Positions 36,035 to 47,068 of a DNA stretch of 64,000 nt are shown here, in pieces. The translations under genes were made by a program, and so were the position numbers. The stretch spans positions 38,035,629 through 38,099,628 of the forward strand of contig OX326960.1 in NCBI GenBank assembly GCA_946800325.1, read 5' to 3'. The notes under the pieces are model-generated. The model did not search any database. It was not told the DNA's origin and was given only the letters and a program-made list of their open reading frames with translations. The stretch is from Luzula sylvatica. Its lineage: Eukaryota > Streptophyta > Magnoliopsida > Poales > Juncaceae. Numbering within the stretch: position 1 is the first letter of the stretch; each line of letters starts with the position of its first letter.

Positions 36035-36533
36035 TCAGGAGCTTAGATGCAAGGCAGCGAATGAGGATTTCAGGGTTAGATGCAAGGCAGCGAAGGAGGA
36101 TTTAAGAGTTATTCAAGGTCTAAAATGGAGCAGGAAGGAAGAGGCGGTGAGTGTTTGCGATGAGTAATGAGGTGAGGTTGTGAAGGAGGCGCGATAGAAT
36201 GAAGAGAGAGGAATTTCTGCCGCTTGATAGATGAGTACCGGGTATTTATACCTAGGGTTCATATCCTGGAGTTTTAAAGTCCGGTACAAAGGAATCTAGA
36301 GTTCATTTCATGGACTTTGCGATTACAAGGAGTTCTCTTTCCAGCATCTTAAGGTCTTGGGAATTGAAAGTTATATATGGGTATTTTAGTTTTTATGAGT
36401 AGGAAATTGAAGGTATTTAGGCTAGATTTCAAAGATTAAATGCCTTTTTTACTTGTAATAAACTATATTATATCAATATAAATTAATAGATGTAGGGCGT
36501 AAGAACCTACTCTATTTTATTCTAAAAAAAAGA

Positions 36534-36546
36534 GTGCGGCAAAATA
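36534..36546. repeat. target-site duplication, right copy (LINE)
   Basis: GTGCGGCAAAATA, identical to 28957-28969. Confidence 0.9.
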
Positions 36547-37817
36547 TTTCCTCACTTCTTCTTTCTAGGCACGTTCATCTTGGATTTCTCACAATATGAA
36601 CTAGCCACGTTCATCTTGGGTTTCTCACAATTGACTTCTTTGACCTGCATCTCTAGCAATATTTTTGACTTGATCTCTCTAGGCAGCCTCAAGGTTCTCT
36701 CCCCCTCTCTCTCTGAAACGTATTAAGTAGTAGTAGTTCTTATATGATTTGATTTTTTGGTATACTTGAGAAGTTAAATTGAACTATTTCTCCAATTATT
36801 GCAAGGAAATTTGTGGTGCTTACAATAAATCTGAAACACTATTGTGGTTTTAGATATAAAATTGAGTTTTCCGTGTATTAATTGAGTTTCAGCATTTCAA
36901 TTTTTTGTGTATGAGACAGATAATTACACTACAAAGGATCAAATTTATGATTTTGTATTTGTTTTTTCTAGATTAAATGTCTGATACATCTTGTTCAATT
37001 AAGTATTCTTTTTTCTCAATTCATACATTGTAACAATTTATATTGTTATTGGATTTGATGGACCAAAATTGAAATATATATTTTTGTTACGGGTTTGTTA
37101 AAGAGATGGAAAGGATGTAATGTATAATATTAATGGTACGAGATCTGGATAATATAAGAGGCACGAAAAGTGTTGTTTCCAATTTGTAATATTGTAAGAA
37201 TGTTTGAAATTAGAGATTTGTTTAATCGATTTTGTGTGGTAATATATTGTGGTTTAAAATGAATATCATAATACTGACTTGTAGAATAATGTTAATTTTG
37301 AAATTATATCTACAATTAAGTTGTACAATTTGAATTTGCAAAAACATACTAGATACATTATTATCTTTGTGCTTCTAAATAATTAACATATACATTTTAT
37401 GCTTCTAAATATTAAATAGCAAAATTCCACAATTTTCAAAACAACCAAACACAAAATTACAATTTTCGGCATCTTATGATTCAGACATCCAAAGAAAATG
37501 TAGAATTATTAATTCCAGATTTTTTTTTTCCTTCACCTTATAATCCGATTCCACTCCATTAATTCCGCTTGCCAAACATCCCAAAATAGCTAGTTTCCAT
37601 GAAATCCTGAGTTTCCTAGAGCCAAAAACTACACTTCATAATATAGCACCGAACACCGCACGAATGAATTTGCAAATTCCATGGATTCCTATTCAAACCG
37701 ACCTCCAAAACTGATGGTCCGAACAGCAGTACTGGCCATTTATTCTCTCACCACTTTCCCCATTTTCTTTTGATCGAAAGTCCAACACCTACTTGTTAGC
37801 ATGCAATCATTTCCATC

Positions 37818-37820
<3 letters not shown>
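36547..37820. other. intergenic, right flank of the LINE
   Basis: 37535-37590 (aattccgcttgccaaacatc) is the inverted counterpart of 28800-28842 left of the LINE, which suggests the LINE landed inside an older TIR element. No gene is seen. Confidence 0.4.

Positions 37821-37865
<45 letters not shown>
37821..37865. repeat. (TC)n microsatellite
   Basis: A pure TC run of 45 bp. Confidence 0.95.
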
Positions 37866-37868
<3 letters not shown>

Positions 37869-38199
37869 CCACTAAATACCGACCCAATTCCTAGTCAATG
37901 CATGCTGCATGTTAATGGTTCTGGGTCATTTGTCAAAACATACTAATCAACCTTTTAACGACCATAATCTTTGAAAAAACAAAAACAAAACAAAAGTCCC
38001 CATAATCTTTGATCTTTTGACTTATATATACTATATCATTAATTTGTGGAAAAGGAGAATATGAATATGAATATTTTATAACTACGGGGATTCATCTTCA
38101 TGCGTAATGATGAAATTAAACATTACTGGAAATCTACACCTACCCAATATCAAGATTCCTTCATACCTAATCATAAGCTAATATTTCAGGTTTAATTGT

Positions 38200-38202
<3 letters not shown>

Positions 38203-38246
<44 letters not shown>
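38203..38246. repeat. (TA)n microsatellite
   Basis: A pure TA run of 44 bp. A frame through it encodes only Tyr-Ile repeats and is not a gene. Confidence 0.95.
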
Positions 38247-38253
<7 letters not shown>

Positions 38254-38979
38254 AACTTTTGGAAAACTCCAAAAAAACCCTACAAACAAAATCTTCATAA
38301 ATATTTTTTTAATATATACTAATTTTACAAAACTATATATCATATACATAATTTTAATATTTATTGTATATTTTGTCATACAAAACTATAATTAAGTAAA
38401 AAAATGAAAAACAATAAAAATATATCTTGCAAAAATAATATTATTTTAACATTTAGTTTTAATTCTCAATAGTGATTAATAAAAAATAGTTACTAAAAAC
38501 TAGCTGCTGAAATCAAATTAGCTATTGAAATTTAAACTAACGACAATATTATTTTAAAGTTAGTTTTAATGTTCATTCTTCTTCTTTTTTAAAGGATAGT
38601 TTAAATGTTTATTCATTCATTGTTAATTTGGCAAAAAATAATATTTAATAACTATTTTTATAGACAATTGTTGAGAACTAAAACTAAATACTAGAATAAT
38701 ATTAATTTGCCAAGATATTTTCAGGAATATTTTTTATATCGCTTTTTTATTTAATGCTAGTTTATATGACAAAATATATAATAAATAAAATATCAAAATT
38801 ATGCATATGACATATAATTTTTTTAAATTAGTATAAGTTAAAAAATAATTTTGAAGATTTTAAATTAGTAAAATAATACCAAAAGATGTTTAAGAAATTT
38901 CAATATGGAAAATAGAGGGGTATTTTGGTCCAAAACAATTATAGAACCATGAAATACCTTTATAGAGGGTAATTGAAAA

Positions 38980-39262
38980 TTATAGCACCATGAAATATCA
39001 TGAATATCCTTACAAAATAATTATAATTTCATGAATTTTTTTTGTTAGATTTTTGTGAACTATCCGTTAATATTACCGTTAATTGTTGCTTTTCGATTTT
39101 ACCCCTTATCTAAATAAAGAATAAAATTTATGTCGGAAATATCGAAAAACACAAATTAACTGTAATCTTAAGAGATACTTAATCGAAATCTAACAAAAAG
39201 GTCATTCATGAAATTTTAGTAGTTTTGTAGGGTATTCATGATATTTTATGTTTTGCAGGGAC
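38980..39262. repeat. foldback (inverted) repeat
   Basis: 38985-39034 (aaatatcatgaatatcc, then tacaaaataattataatttc) matches the reverse complement of about 39200-39260 (aaatatcatgaataccctac, aaaactactaaaatttcatg). The arms are about 50 bp with a spacer of about 165 bp. It may be the core of a worn MITE. Confidence 0.5.
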
Positions 39263-39758
39263 ATGCATGAAATTGTGGAGTTTTGTAGGGGTACATATGA
39301 ATTTTGGCCTTAAAATTATTCTTTTATTTTTAATTTTATATACCTGTGTTGGCAACACATGAAATAGAAATACAGTAAAATAAAAAATTAAATTAATATT
39401 TTTTATTTGAAAAGAGAACTTTTTTTCTTCTCACCTTATTTGACATTATTTGACAGAATTAATTCATTTGTTTCACTCTTATTTCAAACAAATTATATAA
39501 ATAAGCAATGGTATGTACTTTAATTCTCTGTAATCTTTTTTTTTTTTTTTTGACAATGTTCAGCAATCATTAAATAACATATAATAGAAGAATAAATAGC
39601 TTAATTTTTCATATTCTCGCCGAACAAAATGAAAAACAAAGAATAAATAGGCAGATTACTAGAATTTGCTTCTTCCGTGTTGAACATGGAATTGGGCTAT
39701 TTCATCTTCTTTGCTTACGTGACTTTAAATGATATTATTTATTTTTTATTTCTTCTTC
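39263..39758. other. intergenic
   Basis: AT-rich with a T14 run near 39538-39551. No gene. Confidence 0.4.
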
Positions 39759-39766
39759 CTCCCCAT

Positions 39767-40253
39767 CAGGGATGTTTATTCGGTCGGTTCGGTTCAAACC
39801 GAATTGATTAAGGTCAAACGATTTAAACCGAACCGATTAAAAATCGAACCGAATAAACTCAATTGTTATTCGGTTTTTTCGGTTGAACCGAATAAGAAAC
39901 ATTGTAATTTAAAACAAAAATAAATAAATAAATAAGAAAATTTATATTTTATTTATCAAAAAATATAAAAAAATATTATTAAATATAATTATATTAATGT
40001 ATAAGATTATTATTTCATTTTTTATTTTTTGAAATTATTATATTAAAATATGAAAGTTGGATGTTATTCAGTCGATTTGGTTTAATCCGTTTTCAGAACA
40101 TCAAAACCGAATCGAACTGAATAATAAACCGAAAATACCATTTTTTGAACCGAACCAAACCAAACCAAATAAACCGAAAAACCGAACCGATTAAATCGAA
40201 TTCGACCGGTTCGGTTCGGTATCCGAATAAACCGAACCATTTGAACACCTCTA
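39767..40253. mobile_element. hAT non-autonomous element, 487 bp, perfect 8-bp TSD
   Basis: Flanked by CTCCCCAT at 39759-39766 and 40254-40261. Left end cagggatgtttattcggtcg; right end reversed tagaggtgttcaaatggttc. The ends are imperfect inverted repeats. The interior is dominated by aaaccgaaccgaat words in both orientations plus an AT-rich core. Non-coding. Confidence 0.85.
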
Positions 40254-40261
40254 CTCCCCAT

Positions 40262-40544
40262 TCATTCTTGTTTGTTCATGGTGCTCGTTTTAAGTTCGAA
40301 CCAATTTTTTTATTATCATGATACTTAATTTAATTATTTAAAATAATTCATCTTCATTTTATTATCATGGTACTTGTTTTAAGTTTATGGACTTGTTAAA
40401 TTATGAACAAGAATAGTTTAGTCATTAATTATTATTTATATCTAAAAATCAATAATATTACTCCATCAACATTGCTGAACGTTTTTGGAATAAAATTGAA
40501 TAAAGACTATTCTTTATTTCTTTATTCTCCTATTTTTTGTACCG
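40262..40544. other. intergenic, possibly body of the adjacent SINE
   Basis: AT-rich. The nearer part may be the non-tRNA body of the minus-strand SINE. No gene. Confidence 0.35.
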
Positions 40545-40676
40545 TCGAACAAGATATTTTGATAATAAATGGAGAAGACTCGTTTGTTTTTTATTCATTG
40601 ATGTCAATGAGACTCGAACTCACAATCTCTCACAACATATTTTTTGTGCCAACCACTCAACTAACTGAGTTATGAA
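40545..40676 (-). mobile_element. tRNA-derived SINE head
   Basis: On the minus strand, ataactcagttagttgagtg then gttggcac gives a Pol III A box, and about 30 bp later gtgagttcgagtctc gives a B box. This is the tRNA-like head of plant SINEs. The tail and any duplication were not found, so the extent of the body is unknown. It could also be a tRNA relic. Confidence 0.6.
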
Positions 40677-40680
40677 CTCA

Positions 40681-41241
40681 TTTGGTACTTTCTCTGTTTT
40701 AACTTAATTAAATCTAGATTATTAGATTTATCATTTTAGTTTAAATGCTCTTGATTTATTCTACGCGTGAAGTTGCACAAAAAAAAGTGATCTACTAGAG
40801 TCTATATAATTCTCCCTATGTATAATATATATGCAAAGTTTATTCTCTTTAAAAAAATAATCCAGAATATGCGATTTTTCAATGAGCATGTCGAAGGACC
40901 AAATCTCTTTTTTCCTCTTAAAAGTTCTTCCCACTCATAATATTTTTCAACTAAAAAATTCAGCCGAAATTACCATATTAAAATGTCATTTTTGCAGTGA
41001 CTACCCAACAAATTGACTTCGAAATGCTTAAACTAATAGTATTTCTTTTTTTCCTTCTAATAATTCAAAATTCAAAATACAAATACAAAAATGGATCGTA
41101 TACTTGGTATAATGTACTCGTAGTAAGAATTAGTGACGTAGTGATGTGTTCCACGTTCTCGAATTTACTCGATATACTAGAAGTAGAACCATAGGTCCTA
41201 CTCCTATTGGCTATTACGAACAAACTTGAATCGGTTCGTTA
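40681..41241. other. intergenic
   Basis: No gene is recognised. Confidence 0.4.
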
Positions 41242-41249
41242 GGTAGAAA

Positions 41250-41843
41250 TAGGGGTGTCAACGGTTCGGATCCGGTTCGGATAGTGGTCATACCAGATCC
41301 ATATCCATATTGTCGGATCCGGATACGGTTCGGATAATAAACAGATACGGATACGGTTCGGATATTGTCGGATACGGATATGGTTCTGTTTCGGATATTA
41401 AAACGGATATTATGTTATCATAACGTAACTTACTTTTTAGCTATAAATATATATAATTTGTGACATGAACGATAAATATGATTATATTTAAACATAATTT
41501 TACGATTGTGAGTTAAATCATTTACAAATTATTAATTTGTATATGATTTTTCAACTAATATAAAATATAATACATAAAAATAATATATAATATGAGTATC
41601 CGGATCCGATTTCGGATACTCGAATCTAGTTTCGAGTATCCGGATCCTAAAAATACCCGGATCCGGAACACGGATCCGGTTCCCGCACCAAAACCGAATA
41701 TCGAATCCGGTTCCGGATCTTAAAATTAGCAACCAGATCCATATCCGGATCCACTCGGATTCGGATATTTTTTTCGAATCCGGATATTTTTTCGGATACG
41801 GTTCGGATCGGTTCGGGTAATATCCACACCATTGACATCCCTA
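41250..41843. mobile_element. hAT non-autonomous element, 594 bp, perfect 8-bp TSD
   Basis: GGTAGAAA flanks both ends (41242-41249 and 41844-41851). Left end taggggtgtcaacggttcgg; right end reversed tagggatgtcaatggtgtgg. Both arms are arrays of cggatacggttcggatat-like words around an AT-rich centre. Non-coding. Confidence 0.9.
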
Positions 41844-41851
41844 GGTAGAAA

Positions 41852-42760
41852 CCAACTAATTTTAACATAGGACCACTGTTGGAAATTTGTGATTATTGGG
41901 GGGGTCCAAAGTGAATTTACTGCCATCTCCTACAGTCCTACCAACCATTACATATACATCCTTCTGTCATTTAATCCTAAACAACAAATATAATGGAATT
42001 TAAGGGATATTTATGCAAAAAAGGTCCCAGATGGCCATATCCATGATTTAGGGTTTTGGTTTCAGAAAATAAACAATGAAATGCATAAAAGTACGAAACT
42101 TTTTTTATTTTGATTTGAAATATGAAACATTGTATAGAAAACAACAAAAGCATCACTTCTACGAAATAAGGGAAAATATAACACGCTCCCCCAAACACAC
42201 ATTGATATTTTTGATGTGTTTATTCGAAAATATTTAATTAAATTGATTAGTCTTTTTAAGGGTTAATAAATTCATTAAAATATTCTCGATTGACACTGTT
42301 ATACTGATAAAATATATTAAATCACTAAATATATACATTGTTCGGCGAAAATCTTGAAGGGACGATCGCCTTTCCCTCCCCTGGTTCCTATTAAGATCCG
42401 TTCCTGATTGACGCATTAAGAATATTCATGAATGACGTGGGCGGCTCCGTATATATAACCCCATAAAATAATGCCCTCTAAATAAATAACGTCATAAGGT
42501 ACATTGTTAGGTTACCTTGTTCTTGTCTCCCAAAACCAATACCACTGGCCCTTTTTTGATGTTTATTGTCATTAATTAGTATGACCCCAACTCCAACTTG
42601 ACTCGATGCAAAATGCCCACAATATTTCATTTTGTTACATTAGAAAATAACATTGCATCATTTTGATAATTACTAGAGCATTTTATACAATATCAAAAAT
42701 ATAAGGACCAAATAGTAAGTTTCCTTGCATAAGTGAAAACTCGTGCTAAGACTCCACCAT
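41852..42760. other. intergenic, with a MITE fragment at about 42270-42425
   Basis: 42330-42425 (cattgttcggcgaaaatctt, then a C-rich tract and aagatccgttcctga) resembles one half of the MITE at 55855-56061. Sequence right of that is probably the MIR164 promoter. Confidence 0.45.
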
Positions 42761-42768
42761 TATAAATA
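42761..42768 (+). promoter_or_regulatory. TATA box of the MIR164 primary transcript
   Basis: TATAAATA lies 87 bp before the hairpin base. A TSS near 42790-42800 would give a leader of about 50-60 nt. Confidence 0.6.
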
Positions 42769-42847
42769 CAAGGGGAGAGAAAATTTAGAGACTAGAAATC
42801 AGGGTTTATAGAATCACAAACAAATCAAGTGAGAGAAAGAAGAGATG

Positions 42848-43005
42848 GATTGTGCAAGGTGGAGAAGCAGGGCACGTGCATTACTATCGAAACAAATTAC
42901 GCGCGAATTTATCAATTTCGATTTTTTTTCCTGTCTATTTCGATGATAAAGTCATTATTTGTGGATAGTTAGTTTCATGTGCCCATCTTCTCCACCAAGC
43001 ACAAA
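42848..43005 (+). ncRNA. MIR164: microRNA164 precursor
   Basis: The mature 5p sequence occupies 42860-42880 (starts TGGAGAAGCAGGG, ends CACGTGCA) and matches plant miR164 at all 21 positions. The 3p star is 42976-42996 (starts CATGTGCCCATCTTC). Pairing the arms leaves 2-nt 3' overhangs on both sides and only two adjacent mismatches (positions 9-10), the expected Dicer product. The stem extends outward through ttgtgc (5') and gcacaa (3'). The terminal region between the arms is 95 nt. miR164 cleaves mRNAs of the CUC1/CUC2, NAC1 and ORE1-type NAC genes and so controls organ boundaries, lateral roots and senescence. No protein gene overlaps the hairpin apart from a chance 33-codon frame. Confidence 0.96.
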
Positions 43006-43875
43006 TTCCATCTTGTTAATGGCCAAATTATACAAATATTCATTCAAATCGATCCAAGGATTTATGTCTTTTTTTTATCAAGGTAATTAGTTTTATTTAC
43101 ATCATTTCTTTTGTTTCCTTTGTTTACAAGAGAACTTGATTAGAGAGATTGACCAAATATAATTCTCATTTCTATGAAGTTGACATGAGAATGACTCGAG
43201 AATCCATAATTTGGCTAGAGAAATTGACATGATTTAAACATGTCTATTATTTAGTGTTCAATTTGGATTCTTTCTACATAGTTTGAATTTATCCACAAAT
43301 ATTGGACTTCTAAGTTCTAAGTGGTCCTTGTAAATTTGAATGAAACACAAAACGAGTTGAACGTGGATATTTGACATTTCCATAAAAAATGTTAATAATC
43401 TAACAAACTATATAAAAATGAAATTCAATAGTGCTAAATCCCGAGGATTAAAATAACACTTGCGATTCTGTGAAGAAGAAATCGATATAAAACTCGATAA
43501 AAATCAAGTTTGCTCCTTTAATATACAGAAAAATAACCTATATTAGTTTTGTTTACAATTTTTTTTTCCCCCATATAAAAAAACACAGGCCATATATTTG
43601 ACACAAAATTTACATAAATAACCCTCAATTTACTAACTAGTACATCTATCAAAAGAACAAAAAAACAAGAGAAATTAATAAAAACACAAGTGGAAGCCCA
43701 TTTTGCATATTACTACACACATGTGCCTCCATTTCTTGCAGCTGGACAAGCCTCATAAAAGGAGGCCTCCATTTAATGCAAAATTTACATTCAATAAGCC
43801 ATCAAGCCCGACCCGTTACGCTATCGTCCCCGTTAAATCTAAACACCACCCTTTTTCTCGGCGAATTCTCTTTCG
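43006..43875. other. intergenic; 3' part of pri-miR164 and 3' flank of the next gene
   Basis: No further gene is seen. The right half includes the probable 3' UTR of the minus-strand LURP-one-related gene. Confidence 0.4.
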
Positions 43876-44650
43876 TTACTCGAGGGTTTGAATTCGATAG
43901 ATAAAATCATTATCAACTATAATTCCAGAAAAATATTACAAGCATACCTAAAACGAGAACATGATCATTTCTAGGATACACCGTCAACCTAAATTTTCGT
44001 CTCGAATATATTATCTTCTTCAATTTATACATTAAATTAGTCTGAAAACACATTAAATAAACAAATCAGTACTTAAATTAATCGTTGAAATTTTCATAAT
44101 GCCCTGGAAAGTGGAAATTACCTGCGCAACAATACTATCTTCTCTAGTAATCGTGCAAGCCCTTCGAAACGGGTTGCCAGTAAGCCGAAAACTCGGTTTT
44201 GGGTCGTCCGATTTTATTTCTGATAAGTATACATCAATTTTGGATTTGAATTTTGAATTCGACAAATCATGAGCAGTAAAGATCTCTTCTCTACATTCAC
44301 CAATTTCCCCTCTAAATGCTTTCCACTCATCCTAAACAATCAATTAAATATAAATTCATTAAACTAACCCTTTTCATTGATAGTAATACTGATAATAAAA
44401 AGAGAATTTATGAGCTTACGTTCTCATGAACGACGGTGAAAAGGGGAACGGCGGAGGCGTCGAATAGGGTCATGAAACGACGACTGGAAGACCTGGAAGA
44501 AGCTGCGCCGTCGACGACTCGGTAGGCGAGGCTTCCCTGAGCATCGTAGACCGTCAGATCGCCGGAGGAGAGGGGGTAGGGTGATTTGGTAATTTTGTAG
44601 TCGACTGGGATCTCCCATGGTGCTGGCAGAACAGGATAAGAAGAACTCAT
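43876..44650 (-). CDS. LURP-one-related (Tubby C2-like) protein, 4 exons, 191 aa
   Basis: Exons are 44650-44420, 44331-44122, 44041-43948 and 43916-43876, all GT-AG and in phase, ending LVDNDFIYRIQTLE-stop. The protein is a single LOR domain of about 190 residues, a 12-strand barrel related to Tubby and scramblases: an N-terminal strand series (LTVYDAQGSLAYRVVDG), middle DEWKAFRGE, and a C-terminal half KFRLTVYPRNDHVLVL. Family members include LURP1, needed for basal defence to oomycetes, but most are uncharacterised. A broken paralogue lies 10 kb away at 54402-55250. The last exon codes for only about 13 residues. Confidence 0.85.
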
Positions 44651-45859
44651 GGCCTAAGTAATTTCCCCATTGGTGGATTCATTAGTAGAGGCGTTATGCT
44701 GGTCTAGCGGGTAAAGTGTAAACAGTAAACACTTGATTATTTATTTTTTATTTGTCAGGGCCTTAAAACATTGGGCCTAAATTCCGGTTTAGAAAATTGG
44801 AAACAAAATATATGAATCTGTTGAAAATAAAATTCATGTTATACACTTTACACGCTAGACTGCATTTCATCCTTATTCCACTCTCGACCGTTCCTTTTAA
44901 TTACGTGGCGTTACGTGACAAAAAAAACAAATTTAAGAAAAAAACGGTAGCAAAGTTAGACGAGCGGCCGCATTTTTCCGATCAATGCCTAATATTCGGA
45001 CGGCGTCCAATATATTTGCCTTCAAATTTAATTAGTTGTTTTTTATACCTTTAAACTTTATATTTATATTTTTTTAGTTCATATTTATATATATTTACAA
45101 TAAAAAAATATAAATAATAACATATTTTATTCATAGTATAAAAAATATATAAAATATTTAGGTAGTTGTTTTTAATATTTCACATTCATATTTATACATT
45201 TTTACAATGATATAGATATAAATAACAATAAATCTTTTTATAGTATAAAAAACGTGTAAATAATAATAATAAAAAAACAACAACAAATTTTTAATCCCAA
45301 ATATAGAAAAAATAGAAATAATAATAAAAAATATAAAAATATAGTAAACATAAATAAATAATTGTATAAAATGTTTAGTGAAAACATATAAATAGCAACA
45401 GATTTTAAAAGGATAAAAAAATAGAAAAAAATACATAAATTATAATTAAAATGATATAAGCAACAACATATATTTTATCCATATATTATAGAAAAAATAT
45501 AAAATAACATAAAAAAATATATAAAAGAATAGGACTAGGCAACCGGACAGTGAACAACTCCGAAATGCTTCCGGAATATATTTTTCCGGACAGTGAACAA
45601 CGGACATTCATAGAACATTCATTTAATGAATTGCAAAAAACATTTCTCTTTTATATATCTTCTTTTTATATACCCAGCAATAATAAAAAAAATTAAAAAT
45701 AGATAATCAAAATCCAAAATCAGATTCGAAATCCATGAATCTGGATTCACATGTGAATCTTGGTTTGGTTTTCGTATAGTCGAACCCGATCCATTGACAA
45801 ACCTAATAGATCCTTGATCCCGAAATCCTCAATCTCATGATCTTTACATTGTGGATTAA
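44651..45859. other. intergenic
   Basis: AT-rich 45060-45530 with repeated tataaaaaatatataaaa words. 45540-45615 repeats ccggacagtgaacaac twice. 45710-45800 looks like a hAT-like end fragment (attgacaaaccta). No gene. Confidence 0.4.
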
Positions 45860-46323
45860 CTAGCTTAATTCCCACGCAATTGCACGGGACATCATACCTC
45901 TTTTTTGCATGTTTTTTATATAATTTATTTAAATAGAATTAGCGCGCGTGCGAATTGGCGTGCGTGCGTTTGAATTAAATTAATATAATCATGACATATT
46001 TGCAAATACAATGATGTCGATAGATGTATAGAGTCCATGAAATTAGTTTATCACATATATTATTTTATGATATAATTTGTTTAAATATCATTTGTGCGGA
46101 TGTTTTTAAACTCATTTAATATAATCATGAATATTTGCATTAATAAGGGGTCATGAAAGAGTCGCAACGTGTCAGATGGATACAATGGTCGCATGACAAA
46201 TTTCAATGAAACCTTGCATAAATTTTAACTTACAAAATTTCATACATACTCCTGTGCAATGAGCAAATTATTTTTTTTAAAAAACTCGAAGACTCCCGTG
46301 CAATTGCGCGAGAAAAAAGCTAG
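45860..46323. mobile_element. Helitron-like element with hairpin-CTAG ends on both sides
   Basis: Left: CTAG at 45860-45863 with cccacgcaattgcacggg at 45871-45888, which on the minus strand is a Helitron-type 3' end. Right: cccgtgcaattgcgcg at 46295-46310, then agaaaaaag and CTAG at 46320-46323, a 3' end on the plus strand. About 250 bp next to the left end match 14.72-14.95 kb. Both ends are followed by T. Non-coding. Confidence 0.5.
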
Positions 46324-47063
46324 TAATATATGATTTTTTTTTTTAAAACGAATATTGTAATGTTATAATAAATTATAATTATATATATAATATATAATAT
46401 ATGATATTGACAACGCATATTATTATATGAAAAATTATACTTGCCTCCCCTAATATCATATCAATATATTGATGTGTTATCAATGCATAATAAATGCATT
46501 AAATGCTAAATTATTTTAAATAATAAATCATAATAATTGGCAAACCGTATTAATTAGATGGCAAACTGTATTAATGAGGTGACAAACCCCATTGATTAGG
46601 TGGTAAACCAAATTATTAAAAAATAATTTGGTTTATTTAATATTTTTATTATATTTAATTTAACACATGATAAATCATATCTATTTGAACAAATTTTTAT
46701 TATTTTATTTTCAATATTTTTTAAAATCAAAGTATTCTCATTTTTATTTTGTTGATTTTAGTGAATGTATTATTTTTATTTATTTTTTATGATAGTTTTA
46801 TTCATGTGTATCCATTTAACACATGTTAAACGGTATATTAATTCGATCCAATAACTTTTTTTCCAAATTTAATTTGATTAATTAATATTATAGACGGTGG
46901 TAAACAAACTTAAATATTAAATAAATTAATGATGTGTGAAACGGTAGATTTTTTTTATCTTCTTTTTCTATATAGGATGGAAAAAATTAATTGATCATGA
47001 TTTTACCATCATCATTAATGCAGACGCCAACACATCAATCGATCTAGGAGATTTTAATGGAGA
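46324..47063. other. intergenic
   Basis: AT-rich. Three near copies of tggcaaac(c/t)gtattaat(t/g)ag at 46538-46605. No gene. Confidence 0.4.
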
Positions 47064-47068
47064 CATGA

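Larger units (their letters stand above)
28970..36533 (+). mobile_element. full-length L1-type LINE, 7.56 kb
   Basis: Bounded by a perfect 13-bp duplication. It has a 5' UTR of about 800 bp with repeated CTCCGGTGA-like motifs, ORF1 (29773-31761), ORF2 (31801-36034, broken), a 3' UTR of about 500 bp and a short A-rich tail (tctaaaaaaaaga). Plus-strand codon use is extremely A/T-rich. The order CCHC ORF1, then APE endonuclease, RT and Cys-rich C-terminus is that of plant L1 elements. Only four breaks are seen, so the insertion is young. Confidence 0.92.

Noticed and set aside
40545..40676. Functional tRNA gene
   Set aside because: A and B boxes are present, but the acceptor and anticodon stems do not form a clean cloverleaf, so a SINE head is more likely.
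42845..42946. 33-codon frame starting MDCARWRSRARALL over the miR164 arm
   Set aside because: It overlaps the mature miRNA itself and resembles no known peptide family. miRNA-encoded peptides normally lie upstream of the hairpin, so chance is the simplest reading.
44900..45530. Possible gene in the AT-rich stretch
   Set aside because: Only low-complexity Tyr/Ile/Phe frames; no splice sites or domains.
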